A stretch of DNA of 64,000 nt from contig VJWN01000008.1 in NCBI GenBank assembly GCA_007644065.1, positions 1,304,411 through 1,368,410 of the forward strand, written 5' to 3'. The notes beneath the pieces are model-generated. The model was not told the DNA's origin, did not search any database, and saw only the letters and a program-made list of their open reading frames with translations. This DNA is from Margaritispora aquatica (Eukaryota; Ascomycota; Leotiomycetes; Helotiales; Discinellaceae). Positions 23,270-34,359 of the stretch are shown here, piece after piece; positions within the stretch are counted from its first letter, which is position 1, and the number at the start of each line of letters is the position of its first letter. The position numbers were made by a program, and so were the translations under genes.

Positions 23270-24866
23270 TCAAACCTCTTCCGTGAATCTAGATGCATGG
23301 GAACCATCTTGGGACGGATGGGACCGCCCTACCATATCAGGTCGTGTGGGTGGTGTGAGCGGTACCGGGCCGAACGCAAATGGACCATTCTCTTGGACTG
23401 GAGTGCGTGCTGGACTTGGTCGCATAACCGGTATTCCACTTTCGGGTCTCTGACTGTGGAAAGGAGCACTCAAAGTCGGACTACCAGGACCCGAACCACC
23501 ATAAAACCCTTGGGAGTCTCGGTAGAATGACGATCCACTTAATGTATTGTCAACAATCCCTTCCCCGTCCCCGTCTCCGAAACCATCCCCTCCGGTTTGC
23601 AATACCGACGTCAGTTTCCTTCCAGACACTCGATAGAAACCTCTTTCTCCTTCAGGCTCGGTAGATACGGTTTGGTTAGATGCTCGTTTGAATCCAGTGA
23701 GACTGACAAGACTAGCTGGCACAGAAAAGATACTCGATCGAGGTCCAGCCATTCCCCCAGCTGGCTGTGTCGACGGTGGTCCTTCAATGCCACGGCTCAA
23801 ATTACCACCAGATCTAGCATCCCCACTACCCAACAACAACATGTTCTGATGTCGCTTTTTCCATCGTAGAAAGGCCATGAGAAAAAATATTAAAATAGCT
23901 GCACCAGCAACACCTCCCACAACTCCGCCTACCACAGATCCTGTGGATACCGTCGAGGACGAGCCTGAGCTGGTTTCATTTCCCGAGGCAGCCGTGCTGG
24001 ATGATGTGCTCGCCGTCGTAGCACCAGTTCCTGCGCCAAATCCCCCACCACCACCCACCGTTGGTGTTGCATTAGATTCCGAGGTGGAATAGGACTCGTA
24101 AACAGAAGAAGACGATGACGGGACATATGATGAAGAGACCTCGGAGGATGTCGAACTCGACGAGATTAGATATGTGAAAGACGATGAGACGGAGGTGGAA
24201 GAGGTTATTGTAGAATTCGCAAAAGTTCGAATCTGGCTGGTAGTACTTGAAATTACTAGAAAACAATTAGCTGGCTGATTGCATTTCCAATCGATCTGAA
24301 AACATACAAGTCGTAGAATTAGAAGAAACAGAGAGCAAAGCAAAAGAACTGGTGGGTATCGAAGAAGCAGATGACGACGTGGACGTGGAAGTAGACGTAG
24401 ACGTTGTACTCGAATTAGAAGGTAGAGACTGGATGGTGGAGGAATCTGGTTGCAAAGGAGCGACTATGGTTGAAGGTGCTGCGGAAGCTGTGTTGGTGAT
24501 GCCAGGGCTCGCTGGATCTGTTGTTGTTGTTGTTGCTGCAGAGGAAGCACCTGTTGTTGGAACAGCAATACCTCCAGTCGAATCCGCCAGGACCGTCTGA
24601 ATAGCGATTGTGCTGCCATTGGAGTCGACATCGACTTGTTGGATGTAGGATACCGTCTGCACCACCTCGGTCACGACCTGCTGGACATCGATCTGGGTTT
24701 CGGTTTGTCGCTTCAACTTGTGAAAGCCTTTATGTTGTTGTTGCTGTTGTTGTTTTTTATATTGTTTATGTTGTTGATGCTGACGCTGATGCTCGCGATG
24801 AGCTTTCTCTGAGCGGGTCAGAAAGAGTGATGACCCAGCTACTACTACCACCCCGTCGACCTCCAT
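23270..24866 (-). CDS. Ser/Thr-rich single-pass membrane protein (Mid2/Skg6-like)
   Basis: Two exons: 24866..24308 and 24255..23270 (52 bp intron), 514 residues. The N-terminus has a short hydrophobic stretch (VDGVVVVAGSSLFL) and then a His/Gln/Lys-rich segment with a CAA/CAG-encoded polyglutamine run. The ectodomain is almost entirely Ser/Thr/Ala, with Asn-X-Ser/Thr sites, as expected for a heavily O-mannosylated stalk. A glycine-rich membrane span (VVGGVVGGVAGAAILIFFL) is followed by a basic stop-transfer RWKKRH and a long cytoplasmic tail of about 170 residues rich in Ser, Pro and Gly. This is the architecture of cell-wall-stress sensors (Mid2/Wsc) and Skg6/Axl2-like polarity proteins; no defining cysteine-rich WSC module is present. 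Whether it signals to the cell-integrity pathway is inference. Confidence 0.82.
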
Positions 24867-27413
24867 TGCGACACTTCAACTGAGCTGAGCTGTTGCGGCA
24901 GCAGTCAGCAGTGAAGTGAGTTGATCAGGATTGATTCCGCGGATTGACGCGATATTTCAAGATGGCATGGTGGTCAACTATCGAAAGCCATTGTAGGAAA
25001 GAAACAATCGGAGGAGGAGGAGGAGGAGAGAAGAGGCGTTTCGAGGTGGGTGTGGGTGCGGGTATAGATAGGTGTGGTAAAGGTGTGGTATGGGTGAAGG
25101 TTGGAGGGTGAGATTGATGGGGAATGGAATGAGTGGTCAACTGGTCAGGTCAGGTCTGGTCTGGTCTGGTCCGGGTTTGGTTTGGTTTGGTTTGGTCGTC
25201 CGGGTGGTAGGTAAGTGGGTGAGTGGTGAGTGGTGTGTTTGGACAGGAAGTGGGTTGCAATGGGCTACAATGGATGCAAATGGGATGCAAATGGGATGCA
25301 CTGGGCAATGAATGGGTAATGGATGATGGATGATGGATGGGTTGATGAATGGGTGGTGATGGTGCTTGCGTCGTGATATTTCATAACTAATTTCGCTTCC
25401 TAGCCATTGACCAATGAAAGACTTGAGATCGAGCTAGGATGTAAATGAGCAAAGCACAAAATAGCATGCTTGGCCCCACATAGGTCCCACCGAGATCCAC
25501 ATTAATCCAGCAGGACCCACATCCAATCCACATTGGTCTCCATCAAAAGGGCACTAATCCCAATATCGTCTAGTCTCTTTTGGTCGTTTTGGTCCGTTTC
25601 CTGTCACTGAGACTTCTGAGAAGGTGAGAGGTGAGAAGGTCCGCGCACGGGTATAGCTAAGATATGCTAAGAGATTCCCAGAGATGGCGAAGGGGAGGTA
25701 TGCAGAGACATCAACCACAAGATGCTCTCGAACACATCCTGCCCCCTCCCCATTCCCATCCATATCCATGGGTCATGGGTCAAATCTGCATCGAACTGGC
25801 TGGTCAAGACGTTCAGACCGTTAATTTCCTTTAATTTGTTTTGATTTCTTCATCTTTCACCATTTCATCATCGATAGGGACAGAGGGATCAGAGGAGGTA
25901 CAGAGGTACTCTAGTAGACGGGAGGAGACGAGGCTCAAGTGTTGCCACGAGCCACTCATTCCATTCATTCCATCCCTTTCACTCAGGAGACGGAGACACA
26001 TAGACACAAAGTCACAAAGACACATTGACATATAGACACATACGTGTTTTCTAGTGTTACCTTACCTACATCCCATCTCATCTCATCTCATCTCATCTCA
26101 TCTCATCCTATCTCATCCCATCTCAACCTTGTATCTTTTATCTTTAATTATAATAAGTACCATACTATACCATACCATACCATATCTTTTCTATCCCGTT
26201 GCAAATGGGACCGATTGAGCACCGACTTCATCCAGTCATTACAGTACTGTACCTTAGTCATTGCGGAAGAAGTAGACTAGATTATTTGTGGCTCATACAG
26301 TATTAAGTACCGGTACTTAGCTCAGAAGCTCAAAGCTCAAAGCTCCAAACTCATGGCTGGAACACTGGCTCGACTGGCTCCCGCTCCTCCCTTTCCTTGG
26401 TCCTGTCCCTCCTCGTGGTCCTGAAGCTCGTGCACTTTGCCATTGCCTTGGAACAAAAAAATAAAAAAACAATGGAAGATCAAAACAACTTAATCTTACT
26501 CGCACTGTATACATGGTATCTTTAATACTTGGTGGGTTTTGCTGTATGAGCGATCGTATCGCTGACGGTATATAGTTTGTAGATATAAACATGTATAAAG
26601 TGCATCTTCGAGCAACACACTCTTTTTGAGTTTAATCCCCGATCAAATACCCGCACGCAATGAGTACAGTCTGATCGTCGAATGTTTCAGATATCTCCAG
26701 TGCTCGGGCACAGTCTTAAGAATTACCTGCATTAGCTTTGACCATTGCCGGACCGTCCAAACTTTGGATACTCGAGATCAGACTGAACTTCAAATCTCTC
26801 AAAAATAAGAACAATCCTGAAAGTAATAAAGGAGCAAGTTAAATGTCCGTTTAGCTGTCGATTGTTTCAACTTAGTGAGTACGTACGAGGTACCGTGTGA
26901 GCGTGAGAACAGTCTCGCAAGGATTCGCCACTTATCAGCTCCAGTGCCAATAATGCATGTCTGAGAAATCCCTTTTCGAACCATGGAGGGACTCTTTAGT
27001 CTCCATTCGATGGCGATTCGGGTCAACAAAAGCAATGTTCACTACAGAACTGTACAAATGGCAGTTGAGACAGATGACAGATGATAGAAAAACAAACGGT
27101 TCAGTCAAGCCAGACGCAAGCCAGAACCTGCAGCCATGTACAATGACGACCAGTCGTGGTTCCTGTCCAGTTCAGCCCCCAGTCCAGCCCGGTTCTACTC
27201 AGCTTTCCAGGCCAAATGCGGGGCAAGCTTCTCGAATAACTCGCAACCCCTCCAACGCTCTATACGAGCAATATCACCAACATACTGCATCCTGCATACA
27301 TACTGCATCCCATTTGATCTGCGAACTCCTTAATCTATAATAGTAGGCTCAACAGATCATGCTGCGATAAATCAATTCGCAGAATTCCGTCTCCTTGTGC
27401 CAGAGCCAGCGCC
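24867..27413. other. 2.5 kb divergent intergenic region
   Basis: Separates the Mid2-like gene (-) from the lipase-like gene (+), so it holds both promoters. A GGA-repeat lies at 25011..25030, GGTCT/GGTTT-like short tandem units at 25142..25198, and (TCTCA)n at 26074..26112. Open frames (for example 26957..27340) have no domain features. No gene seen. Confidence 0.6.
26074..26112. repeat. (CATCT)n pentamer repeat
   Basis: Seven or more CATCT/TCTCA units with slight drift, non-coding. Confidence 0.8.
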
Positions 27414-29750
27414 ATGGCGACACCAGCTCAACTTGCAGAAAAGCTGCGACAAGACAGGTTGGGCGTTGAATCCAAACCAGACCCAATAGTGGAACGAAGT
27501 CGATCAAGCTCAATCCCCAGCTCCTTATTCGCAACTACGGCACAGCTCGCAGAGAAGAATGCACTCTTTGCTACACCTGCGCAGTTGGCAGAGAAGGCTT
27601 CATTTGCAACACCTGCCCAGCTGGCTGAAAAGTCGCAACAACATCGCCCTCCGCCCCTCCCCCCTCGAGGCAGCTCTGTGACAGTTCCTCCACCAGCCTA
27701 CTCACGAGACGATGAGAGAAGAAGCGAGCTAATCTCGCAGCAATGGAACTCGAATGACCCTCGTTCCTCGTCGACACACTCCCTCGTCCCATCAGAGTCA
27801 CCGAGGGATGGGCGTCGAAAGCTGCTGCTCGTGTTTATACATGGCTTTATGGGAAATGAACTGAGCTTTCAGAGTTTCCCGGCTCATGCTCACAATCTCC
27901 TGACGATTGCGCTCGCGGAAACTCATGTGGTCCATACAAAACTTTATCCCAGGTATAAATCGAGAAATTCGATACAATCTGCCAGAGATGATTTTAGTAA
28001 TTGGTAAGTATTTGCTCTATTATTAGGTTGTGCACAGCTCGCTAACTTTAACGCTAGGCTGGAACCACATGAGAATCCCGAGACGGATATCGTTCTTCTC
28101 GGTCACAGCATGGGTGGCATACTAGCAGCTGAAGTAGTACTACAACAGTCTTCACCACCCACCAATAGCAAGCCTCTGCGACATAGAATACTTGGTATGA
28201 TAGGTTTTGACACTCCATTCTTAGGCATGCATCCAGGAGTGGTGGTCAGTGGAATCGGTAGTCTTTTTCGTCCAGCTCCTGAGCCACCTGGTGTTGCGAA
28301 TAGCCAATCTGGCAGTGGTATGACCACGCCCATGGGCAGCCATGCATCTGCTTCCTCACCTGGATATGCTGCGTCTTCGGTCAGCTCAGTAGAATCTTCA
28401 CAGCCAAGCTTGGTTCAGAGTATCACGTCGCCATTAGCAAGTCCTCCAATAAATGATCCAAATTTCGATGCTCCTTTCACGAATGACGTTCATATCCAGG
28501 AACGCAAAGGCTGGAACAGTCTTCTCCATTTTGTGAACAAGCATTCAGATGGGCTTGTGGATGCGACAAAGTCGTATTTCATGTCACACATTGAATTCGG
28601 AAGTTGTCTAGCGGATTACCCAGGTATGAAAATCCGATATGAGAAAGTTCGTGCCCTAGAAGATGCGAAGGATTCCATTCCTGGAACTGGAACTGCAACG
28701 CAGGTTCAGACCCGTAAAGTTAGATTCTTAAACTATTACACCGCTAGCACTGGTCGACCTAAGGTTCCAAAGACACCTAAATTCCTACCTGAGGAGACAG
28801 CTCCCGAATTTGTGAATGAAGAGCGCCAAAAGGAAAGATTACATGTTAACGGCGATCGCACACCAACACCTAGCATCACGGTTCATGAACATAGTGGTGG
28901 AGCAGTTACTCCGCGCCAGCTCGATGAAGCTCCAACGATGTCACAAATTGAGGCAGAAATGCAAAATCTAGGAAACAACTCTGGAATTTACGACGCAGAT
29001 GACGAGCCACCGGAGATGCGTCACATCGACTCAATGCCGATTAATGAAGATGAAGAAGAACCTCAAGTATTACATCATACGCAATCCATCGTTTCTGAAA
29101 TATCATCCCATGATCTACATTCAACCAAGTCCGAGCCAATCCTTCCACCTCTACCTGAAATCCCGATCGAGCCTGAGCCTGTTAATCTAGATGCTTATAC
29201 AGACAAAGATGAGCGAAAACTCGTAGAACGAGAGCACAAGAGAGTGATGAAAGTCTATCAACAAGCTGTCAAAGATCGGGAGAGCGCTATAAAAGATCGA
29301 AAAAAGATTTTTGAGAAGCGAGAAAAGAAAGCAAGGCAGGAAGCAGAGAAGAAAGCTAGGGCGGAAGAAAAGCAGAAAGCGAAGGAAGAGAAAGAAGCTG
29401 CTAAACGTAGACAACAGGAAGAGAAAGCAATAGAAAAGGGTCAAGGAAATTTCATGCCAAGACCTGAGGAAGAGAGGTCAAGGCATGGCTCGTCAGCACA
29501 TTCGCTTAAAGACGAGAAGCCGAAGAGAGACAAGAAATTCTGCATGTTACCTCCCACGAATCGTGGCAAAGTCGACAAATGCTGGGTAAGGATCTACATG
29601 GAAGGTGTCGATGAGGTTGGGGCTCATTGTGGCCTCTTCTTTGCCGGTCCTCAATACGAGAGTTTGGTAGGGGATCTAGGAGCCCGGATCGAGCAGTGGG
29701 TTATGGATGCTGCTGCGACGAGAGCTGCGTTGGCGAATAGGAGGTTCTAG
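27414..29750 (+). CDS. Alpha/beta-hydrolase lipase-like protein with decapeptide repeats
   Basis: Exons 27414..28003 and 28058..29750 (54 bp intron with GCTAAC branch), 760 residues. The hydrolase core begins near residue 140 with LLLVFIHGFMGNELSF (oxyanion-hole strand) and has the nucleophile elbow GHSMGG with Ser214, so it is a serine esterase/lipase of the DUF676-like type. The substrate is unknown. The N-terminus carries four copies of [MF]AT[PT]AQLAEK at residues 1-10, 39-48, 52-61 and 64-73. Residues 410-560 are polar with a strongly charged Lys/Glu/Arg helix (about 540-620) likely to form a coiled coil, and the C-terminus (KKFCMLPP to the end) is a compact conserved-looking segment. 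No signal peptide is seen, so a cytosolic or peripheral location is likely. An upstream frame at 27136 is not contiguous and was not joined. Confidence 0.88.
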
Positions 29751-30247
29751 GTCTATTGGATACCACGGTGGCAATATTGGATTTTAGCGAGTCATTAATT
29801 TTGCAATATTTGAGCGATCTTTGCACGTTTTTAATAATATCTGACATAGTGTCACTACTGGTACGCACTGGTTTGGTGCCAAGGCCATGTTGAATCTAGA
29901 GGATTTGTTCATCCAATCACTTTGAAATCCCATCTGCATCTCTTTCCCATCAAATCCACACCATCATTTGGTGCATTTGGTGGGGCTGACTAACTCTGTC
30001 CAGTACTTACTGTAACTCTACCCCACAATCTGGTTCGAGCTTCCAGTTTGTCCTTCCCTTGTCCGATCTTTAGCCACTTCTTCGCTTCCGTTAACCTTAA
30101 ATAAGTTGTCTCTCGTCTACTTACTGCCACTCCACTTACATCTCATCTCAAATTTGTTCAACTCCACCACATTTTTCACCAAATGTGTGATATAATTCTC
30201 ACACATCTTATTTTGCTCTAACTCTCCCACCACCCATATTCCACACC
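29751..30247. other. Intergenic between lipase-like gene and BOR1
   Basis: Tandem plus-strand spacing of 497 bp. The last 200 bp are pyrimidine-rich, as is common before fungal start codons. No gene seen. Confidence 0.6.
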
Positions 30248-32860
30248 ATGACATCTCGAACCTCCATAAACACAAAAACCTACGCCCTCCCGACCTCACT
30301 CCCCCACTCCCATGATCCGCAACAACAACAACAACAGCAGCAACACCTTCCACCTTCCACCCGCAAGTCATGGCATCACCGTCTCAACTTCCTCGGCGGC
30401 AGTAGCAGCAGCAGCAGCAACAAGGACACGACCCAAAGCCAAAGCCAAAGTCAAAGTTATGCAGGTGGTCTGCACAGGACGAACAGCCATGCCAGCAGCA
30501 GCGCAAGGAGCAAGCACGTGCCGCGATGGTGGAAAGTTCGGCTGTTCAGGGGCATGGTGAATGATGTTCGTAGGCGCGCGCCGTTTTACGCGAGCGATTG
30601 GGTGGATGCGTGGGATTATCGGGTCGTTCCCGCGTCGGTGTATATGTATTTCGCTAAGTGAGTGGCGCGTTCGAGAACCAGATGTGGTCGTGTGAATGGA
30701 ATGGGCTTGGTGTTTAGATGGAGGGAGACGGAGGCTGATTTGAGTCGAACTTAGTATTTTACCTGCGCTGGCTTTCTCGTTGGATATGTGAGTTTCTCGT
30801 CTCTTTTCTGGCGGAGATGAGATGAGTGCCAGGGACTGAGGACTGACGGGCGAAATCAGGTTTACCAAGACGAATATGAGTTTTGGTGTTAATGAAGTGC
30901 TGCTTTCCTCGGTCTTGGGTTCGGTGGTCTTTGCTGTGTTTGCAGCTCAGCCGCTGGTTATTGTTGGTGTAACGGGGCCGATTACTGTTTTCAATTAGTG
31001 AGTATCTTGCTGTCATTGTTTGGTGAATGATCCTGATTGGGCACAGTACTGTCTACGATATCATGGTGCCTACGGGTACAAACTACTTTGCCTTTATGGC
31101 ACTAATCGGCTTGTATAAAAACCACTCCATTTATGGAGATTTTCTAACAGCACCTCAGATGGTCTCTCGTCATGCATTGGATTCTTGCTATTACCAATTC
31201 ATGCAATGCTCTAAAATACGTTACTCGTTTCTCATGCGACATCTTCGGGTTCTACGTGGCATTCATATATCTCCAAAAGGGCATCCAAGTCCTCACTCGC
31301 CAAGGCTCTGGCGACGGGTTCTACCTCTCAATCATGGTTGCTCTCCTGGTCCTCGCTGTAGGATACTTATGCGGTATCATTGGCAGTAGTTCCTTGTTCC
31401 AGCACTACATCCGAGTGTTTGTCAAAGACTACGGAACTCCACTCACAGTCATTTTCTTCACAGGTTTCGTGCACATTGGTAAGATGAGGAACGTGGAATT
31501 GGACACGCTGCCAACAAGTAGAGCTTTCTTTCCAACAGTTGATAGAAGCTGGTTTGTGCATTTTTGGGATGTCAGTATAGGGGATGTGTTCCTCGCTATT
31601 CCATTTGCAATTTTGCTCACAATTCTGTTCTACTTTGATCACAATGGTATGTATCTTATTCCCAAACCAAGTATAAAGACACTAACAAGCCCAGTCTCAT
31701 CACTCATAGCTCAAGGCACCGAATTTCCCCTCCGCAAGCCCGCTGGTTTCCACTGGGACATCTTCCTACTAGGTCTAACAACCGGGATCGCCGGTCTCCT
31801 AGGCATTCCCTACCCCAACGGCCTCATCCCTCAAGCACCCTTCCACACGGCCTCCCTCTGCGTGACACACATCGTTGCCGATCCCAACGAAGCAGGAACC
31901 TCCAAAGGCCATATCACTACGCAAACCTCCCACGTCGTCGAGCAGCGTGTATCAAATCTTGCACAGGGCCTCCTGACGCTCGGCACCATGACCGGCCCGT
32001 TGTTGCTCGTCATTCACCTCATCCCACAAGGCGTGCTCGCGGGCCTCTTCTTCGTCATGGGCGTGCAAGCCCTTGAAGGGAACGGCATAACACTCAAACT
32101 CCTCTTTCTTCTCCGCGACAAATCCCTCACGCCCGCCTCCGAGCCACTGAAGCGCATCCAGCGCCGCGGCGCAGTGTGGGCGTTTGTGGCTATCCAGCTG
32201 CTGGGGTTCGGGGCCACGTTCGCCATCACGCAGACGATAGCGGCAGTGGGGTTCCCGGTCGTTATTTTGGCGTTGGTTCCGCTGAGGACTTGGGTACTAC
32301 CCCGCTGGTTTCGGGAGGAGGAGTTGAGGGTTCTGGATGAGCCGACGGCGAGCCGCTTTACAATGGTTAGTGTGGGTGGGAATTATGGGGAGAGTGAAGG
32401 GGAGGAGGAGGAGGGGAGTGGTGAGGATTTGAATGCTGCTATTGTTGGTGGTAATGCTAGAGGTGGGGATGGTAGTGGCAGTGGTAGTGGTGGGGTTGGA
32501 GGGATTGGCGGAAGTGCGAGTGCGAGTGACGGTGTCCTCGTCGACGCAGAAGGAGATAGTGATGAAGCGCGAGCGGAGATGGGACAGATGGGGCGTGCGA
32601 GGGGTGTTAATGGAAGTAGAAGCTTGGGTGTTGGTGCCGAGAAAGGTGTCACGAGGAGGGAGAGCTGGAGGAGTGGCAGTCGTGAGAGAAGTGGGAGGTG
32701 GCGTGCTGGGTCTGGGTCTGGTTCTGGTGGTGTGGGAGGGGTTGTGAGTACGGGAGGAGGGATAGAGAGCTTTGAGTTGAGTACGGGACCGGGTGTGGAT
32801 GTGGGTGGGAGTGGGAGTGTCAGTAAGAGGATGAGGAGTGGTAGTCGGCAGACGGAGTAA
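30248..32860 (+). CDS. BOR1: BOR1-type borate/bicarbonate (SLC4) transporter
   Basis: Six exons: 30248..30657, 30755..30787, 30860..30997, 31047..31112, 31159..31646, 31695..32860; the frame closes at 766 residues. It is a polytopic plasma-membrane anion exchanger exporting borate in yeast relatives. The hallmark SLC4 segments are visible: ILPALAFSLDM, QPLVIVGVTGPITVFNYTVYD, the FHWDIFLLGLTTGIAGLLGIP strand region, and GLIPQAPFHTASLCV followed by the conserved VEQRVSNLAQGLL. About ten to twelve hydrophobic spans are present. The first 100 residues are Gln/Ser-rich and cytoplasmic; the last 170 are a Gly/Ser-rich low-complexity tail. Very small exons (33 and 66 nt) carry conserved membrane segments. 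The intron 31647..31694 is 48 nt with no stop in frame, so its retention would give an intact protein. Confidence 0.92.
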
Positions 32861-34359
32861 GTGATGACCGGTTGGTTGTAAAATGGTACGGAGGTCAATA
32901 GATGGCTTGATGAATGGGCAAGTAGAGGTAAGATAGAATGTGATGGAGAGATGGAAGGAGAGTGAATAGAAAGATCGATAGGAGGGAAGATATGGAGATA
33001 GAAAGAGGGCTTAGAACGAACAGAGAAGAGGGGGAAAAGGGGGGAAAGGGGAATAGCCTTGCCAAGGTATAGGCTATAAAGTATTACGATTATAGATAAA
33101 GCCAAACGAGACGGTGAAGGCGAAGGCGAGGAAGTTTGATATCTAACGTTTAAGAATTGAGAATCGAGAGAAAGGTTGTGTTTATATAGAAATCTAATTT
33201 GATGGATGGGCAGTAGTTGAAAGAAAAAAAATGAAAAAATTAGCGAACTTAGGTCCATACGTACGTACTCGTAGAATAATGTTATTGTGTGAGTTTCGAA
33301 AACCTAACTAGTTAGTTTGTTAGTATGTAAGTAAGGAAGGTATTTTATGGATTATATCAAGGTGTTATGAAATGTATGTAAGGAAGTAAGTGAGTTAGGT
33401 TAGGTCAGGGTTGGAAATATCGTTATTGAAAAGGGGTTTGATTGGTCTTCTCTAATTGATTTTCTCATCGATTGATCTTCCTGTTAAAAGATTATACTCT
33501 TTAGAGGTGTTTTTGAAGGGATATCAAAGGACTGGATTATCAAGTAGAAAGTAGCAAGTAATGGCTCTGAACGCGAAACAAGTGGCTACCAATCCGCTCC
33601 AGTTGTGTACGGCCGGTGACTGTAGGTAGGTAAAATACCAGCTATTTGCGGTTTTTTTATGGGGTGTTTTGGGGGGGGAAAAATATCCATTTTTTGGGGC
33701 CTCGCTGGCTACTATGCACCATGCCCGATAAATATTATATAAAACAGAATCGCTCAGGTGAGCTGAGGTAATTACCACTCCTATACGGACGCCTTACCTG
33801 GTAAGCAGGTAGCGTCTTTCGAAAGCTTGTCGTTGTTTTGTAGTCGTGCATGGATGCTACTTTGAATCTACTGTTATGTTGTGTTATATTATGCTATGTT
33901 GGCTTTGTGGCTATAGCTGTGGTTTGAATTATTTGACGAGATTTTGGAGATGGGCTATTCGGGCTTAAATGTAACTAGAAAGAGAGTCCTTAAACTGAGA
34001 AAGCGTATCTCATGTAAAGATGAATCGTGATCGTGGTTGTGGTTATGGTTAGAGCTTTGCATGTGCTATTTTGTGCCTTTCTCGCTTAGCGCTAGTTAGA
34101 TAGATACCTATTTACAGCGAGGTCTCGTTGGCTATGCAGTCACTTGGTCAGCAAAGATAGATGAAGAGTTGGTGGATTGCTAGAGAATAGAGAGCCAAAA
34201 GTGCGTAAAACTTCGTTTACTATCTTATGAATGGCTTGGCTATTAGGCTGCGGTACGGTTTATAGAACTGTCGATGAAGTTTACACCTACCTCTTCCCTA
34301 ATCGCAAAATTTCCATCCACCAACCTAGGTACCTAATAACCTACTCACTACCCTCTCAT
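32861..34359. other. Convergent intergenic region
   Basis: 3' flanks of BOR1 (+) and the F-box gene (-). G/A-rich to 33200, then AT-rich. A G/C homopolymer stretch (GGGGGGGG) sits at 33670..33677. No gene seen. Confidence 0.6.

Noticed and set aside
32383..33258. 291-codon minus-strand Pro/Ser/Leu-rich frame
   Set aside because: Complement of the Gly/Ser-rich tail of BOR1 and adjacent simple sequence; no domain.
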